Shown piece after piece: positions 6,988 through 8,587 of a stretch of 8,587 bases of DNA (position 1 is the first letter of the stretch; every line of letters starts with the position of its first letter). This stretch comes from Chloroflexota bacterium (GTDB taxonomy: Bacteria > Chloroflexota > Anaerolineae > Promineifilales > Promineifilaceae), in assembly GCA_963169155.1 (NCBI GenBank), contig CAUJGI010000081.1:1-8587 (forward strand), given 5' to 3'. The notes under the pieces are model-generated. The model did no database searches. It was given only the letters and a program-made list of their open reading frames with translations, and was not told the origin of the DNA. Made by a program: the position numbers and the translations under genes.

Positions 6988-7032
6988 TTGCGCCTATCTC
7001 CTTTAAGTTTCTGCTAATTTTTTAGCCCCGGC

Positions 7033-7061
7033 ACTATAACATAGGTTGTTTTGAGCGTCAA
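7033..7061 (-). promoter_or_regulatory. Sigma-70-type promoter of the leader/exporter transcript
   Basis: On the minus strand TTGACG (7061-7056) and TATAGT (7038-7033) are separated by exactly 17 bp, each matching five of six consensus bases. A start near 7026 would place the hairpin GCTAA/TTAGC (7026-7022 with 7017-7013, 4-nt loop) at the very 5' end of the RNA, followed by the AAAGGAG ribosome-binding site and the leader ORF. The 157 bp between this promoter and tRNA-Arg hold no gene that I can support. Confidence 0.8.
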
Positions 7062-7218
7062 GACAAAGTTGCGACCAATTTAGCCATAGGTATGTTATGC
7101 AAAAAGCAGACCAGCCCGACCGAAGAAATGAGATCCTGGGGTTCAAACACCATATTTTGGTATAAATTTCTGCCGGACGATACGTTTTGGAAGAGTAAAA
7201 TTAGGAAGGTAGTAAAAG

Positions 7219-7291
7219 TACGCCCGGAGAGATTCGAACTCCCAACCCCTTGGTTCGAAGCCAAGTGCTCTATCCATTGAGCTACGGGCGC
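7219..7291 (-). tRNA. tRNA-Arg(UCG)
   Basis: A full 73-nt cloverleaf can be folded: acceptor GCGCCCG with CGGGCGT (first pair G-U), D stem GCTC/GAGC, anticodon stem CTTGG/CCAAG with loop CTTCGAA (anticodon TCG, reading CGN arginine codons), 5-nt variable loop, T stem GGGAG/CTCTC with loop TTCGAAT, discriminator A. The 3' CCA is not encoded. It lies 82 bp downstream of tRNA-His on the same strand. Confidence 0.95.
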
Positions 7292-7307
7292 AGGTGAAAA
7301 CAGTTAA

Positions 7308-7364
7308 AAGTAAAAAGTGATAAGTAAAAAGTTGACGTCACTTTTCACTTATCACTTTTTACTT
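7308..7364. repeat. 25-bp inverted repeat between the two tRNA genes
   Basis: The left arm (7308-7332) is built of AAGTAAAAAGTGATAAGT-type units. The right arm (7340-7364) is its reverse complement with a single difference, separated by 7 nt. The centre contains the self-complementary TGACGTCA. It would form one long A/T-rich hairpin in the pre-tRNA. There is no simple T-run end, so it is more likely a repeat element or a processing structure than a terminator. Confidence 0.8.
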
Positions 7365-7373
7365 ACGAGAAAG

Positions 7374-7447
7374 GGCGAGTGGTGGGATTTGAACCCACGG
7401 TCTTCTGGGCCACAACCAGACGCGTTAACCACTACGCTACACCCGCC
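7374..7447 (-). tRNA. tRNA-His(GUG)
   Basis: The cloverleaf fits with the extra 5' G(-1) opposite discriminator C73, the histidine identity pair. Acceptor GCGGGTG/CACTCGC, D stem GCGT/ACGC, anticodon stem TCTGG/CCAGA with loop TTGTGGC (anticodon GTG), T stem GTGGG/CCCAC with loop TTCAAAT. CCA is not encoded. A TATGAT at 7473-7468 on the minus strand could be its -10 box, but I see no good -35. Confidence 0.96.
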
Positions 7448-7485
7448 ATAGAAGCGGTGCAAATGCTATCATAACTGCCCAGATG

Positions 7486-7513
7486 TGGCAACTGTTGCCA
7501 ACATTTGCCAACA
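7486..7513. promoter_or_regulatory. Operator-like palindrome with an extra half-site, between tRNA-His and the kinase gene
   Basis: TGGCAAC-T-GTTGCCA (7486-7500) is a perfect 15-bp palindrome. TTGCCAACA occurs twice exactly ten bases apart (7495-7503 and 7505-7513), adding a third half-site one helical turn away. It lies 17 bp upstream of the kinase ATG and near where the -35 of the divergent tRNA-His promoter would fall. The architecture suggests a repressor or activator site, but no regulator can be named. Confidence 0.4.
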
Positions 7514-7529
7514 ACTTTACAATGCAGGC

Positions 7530-8587
7530 ATGAGTGAACAAAAGTTGGTGTTAAACGGCCGTTACGCCCTCCTAGAACGCGTCGGCAGCGGCGGGATGTC
7601 GGTGGTCTACAAAGCGCAGGATCGATCCCTGGGCCGCATCGTCGCCGTCAAAATGATGCACGAAAGCTTTACCAGCGACAGCGGCTTCCTCAAGCGCTTC
7701 CAGCAAGAAGCCCACGCCGCCGCCAATCTGGCCCACCCCAACATCGTCACAGTGCACGACATTGGCCAGGACGAGTACAAACATTACATCGTCATGGAGT
7801 ACGTGGAAGGGCAAACCCTCAAAGAGATCATTCGCAGCTACCACGAAGAACCAATGCCCATTAGCCGTGCCCTGGACCTGATCATCCAGGTATGCAACGG
7901 CATCGGCTACGCCCACCGGGCCAACCTGGTGCACTGCGACGTCAAGCCGCACAACGTCATCGTCACTGTGGACGACCAGGTGAAGGTGGCCGATTTTGGC
8001 ATTGCCCGGGCCATCAGCACCGCCACTCAGGTGCAGCAAGTGAGCCAGGTCTGGGGCACGCCGCAATATTTCTCGCCCGAGCAGGCCGCAGGTGATGCCC
8101 CCACCCCCGCTTCCGATGTCTATTCCATCGGCGTCATCCTCTTTGAGATGCTCACCGGGCAGCTGCCCTTCGCGGCCGAATCGCATACGGCGATGGCCCT
8201 GAAGCATTTGCACACGCCGCCGCCGCTGGTAACGGAGCTAAACCCGACCGTGCCTTCGCAGCTGGCCCACATTGTCAACAAGCTGCTGGCCAAAGAACCC
8301 GCCGGGCGGTACCGCACCGCCGGGCAGCTGGGGCGCATCCTCAGCACCTACCGTCAGCGCAGCCAGGAAGAAACCGGGCCACTCTACCCGCCCCTGGGTG
8401 CGACACAGCAGTCGCCCACCCGGCAGCAGCCACCAGCCGTGCCGGTAGCCGAGCTAAAAACAGAGATCTACCAGCGCCCGCCGCAGCCCGACGGCGGCGA
8501 AGCAGTGACGCGCCCGCCGCTGCGCCCCATCCCCAAACCAGCCGAACCGATTATCGTGTCGGTTAGCGGTCAGCCAGACACCACGGC
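7530..8587 (+). CDS. Hanks-type serine/threonine protein kinase (PknB-like), 3' end missing
   Basis: Phosphorylates Ser/Thr of protein substrates in the cytoplasm. 352 residues are visible and the frame is open to the window edge. Kinase domain about 12-270: glycine loop GSGGMSVVY (19-27), Lys41 in VAVK, helix-C Glu60, catalytic loop HCDVKPHN (135-142, Asp137, Lys139, Asn142), DFG (155-157), GTPQYFSPE activation-segment end (176-184), DVYSIGVILFEMLTG. The catalytic HRD is HCD here (Cys136), which removes the Arg that contacts a phosphorylated activation loop. A Pro/Gln-rich linker starts near residue 285, typical of the path to a membrane span and an extracellular sensor domain that are cut off here. 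The start at ATG 7530 fits the family N-terminus, but there is no proper Shine-Dalgarno; only AGG sits immediately upstream, and a three-codon ATG CAG GCA TGA overlaps the start. It diverges from the tRNA genes. Confidence 0.95.
   Translation, partial: MSEQKLVLNGRYALLERVGSGGMSVVYKAQDRSLGRIVAVKMMHESFTSDSGFLKRFQQEAHAAANLAHPNIVTVHDIGQDEYKHYIVMEYVEGQTLKEIIRSYHEEPMPISRALDLIIQVCNGIGYAHRANLVHCDVKPHNVIVTVDDQVKVADFGIARAISTATQVQQVSQVWGTPQYFSPEQAAGDAPTPASDVYSIGVILFEMLTGQLPFAAESHTAMALKHLHTPPPLVTELNPTVPSQLAHIVNKLLAKEPAGRYRTAGQLGRILSTYRQRSQEETGPLYPPLGATQQSPTRQQPPAVPVAELKTEIYQRPPQPDGGEAVTRPPLRPIPKPAEPIIVSVSGQPDTT

Larger units (their letters stand above)
6822..6997 (-). promoter_or_regulatory. Predicted translation-coupled transcription attenuator upstream of the ABC exporter
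   Basis: Three mutually exclusive helices can be drawn on the minus-strand RNA. 1:2 is an 11-bp helix (one G-U) between 6997-6987, just 5' of and including the A of the start codon, and 6920-6910. 2:3 is 12 bp with one bulged U between 6917-6905 (leader codons 24-28) and 6859-6848. 3:4 is the terminator (6860-6851 with 6839-6830). Segments 2 and 3 are shared between alternatives, as in ribosome-mediated attenuators. A ribosome held early in the leader would mask segment 1, free segment 2, form 2:3 and permit read-through into the exporter genes. A small hairpin (6896-6875) nested in the 2:3 loop would bring segments 2 and 3 together. The pairings are seen; the regulatory outcome is inference. 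Confidence 0.7.

Noticed and set aside
7092..7280. 62-codon plus-strand frame ending in RPERFELPTPWFEAK, and a minus-strand frame at 7058-7264
   Set aside because: Both run into the tRNA-Arg gene. The first is the familiar false protein made by reading a tRNA antisense.
7308..7364. Repeat units near the tRNAs as a CRISPR array or phage attachment site
   Set aside because: There are no regularly spaced repeats with unique spacers, no duplicated tRNA end, and no integrase nearby.
7572..8213. 213-codon open frame on the minus strand
   Set aside because: It is antisense to the kinase domain, whose plus-strand frame carries all catalytic motifs. The Asp/Val/His-rich translation is a shadow.

Overview
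The window reads like a piece of a Chloroflexota (Anaerolineae-like) chromosome. This is an inference from a PbpC-like penicillin-binding protein with a BiPBP_C tail, a Hanks-type kinase with an HCD catalytic loop, tRNA genes without an encoded CCA end, fairly high GC, and intergenic gaps filled with short palindromic repeats. No phage, plasmid, insertion-sequence or CRISPR signature was seen.

Layout. Positions 1-2247 (+) hold the 3' part of a bifunctional peptidoglycan synthase. A bidirectional intrinsic terminator (2399-2434) separates it from a block on the minus strand. Read in its own direction, that block runs: tRNA-His (7447-7374), tRNA-Arg (7291-7219), a strong sigma-70-type promoter (7061-7033), a 32-codon leader ORF (6987-6889), two tandem intrinsic terminators (6860-6822 and 6811-6781), a heterodimeric ABC exporter (6624-4771 then 4699-2882), and a 119-residue protein of unknown function (2798-2439). 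At the right edge a Ser/Thr protein kinase (7530 to the window end, +) diverges from the tRNAs.

Main point. The leader in front of the exporter looks like a complete ribosome-mediated transcription attenuator. The ribosome-binding/start region can pair with leader codons 23-27 (1:2 helix). Overlapping leader codons can instead pair with the 5' arm of the terminator (2:3 antiterminator), and that arm otherwise forms the terminator (3:4). The exporter halves have complementary defects (LSVGQ signature in one, Walker B Asp in the other), as in BmrC/BmrD-type heterodimeric multidrug exporters, and Bacillus subtilis bmrCD is itself controlled by a translated leader (bmrB) through attenuation. The arrangement here suggests a drug-responsive, translation-sensing switch in a distant phylum. 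The base pairings are seen in the sequence; the regulation is inferred.

A second window-wide signal is the octamer palindrome ACGGCCGT, counted ten times by eye in 8.6 kb, in both coding and non-coding DNA and in more than one reading frame, reminiscent of cyanobacterial HIP1. Each gap between genes of the minus-strand block carries its own unrelated inverted repeat.
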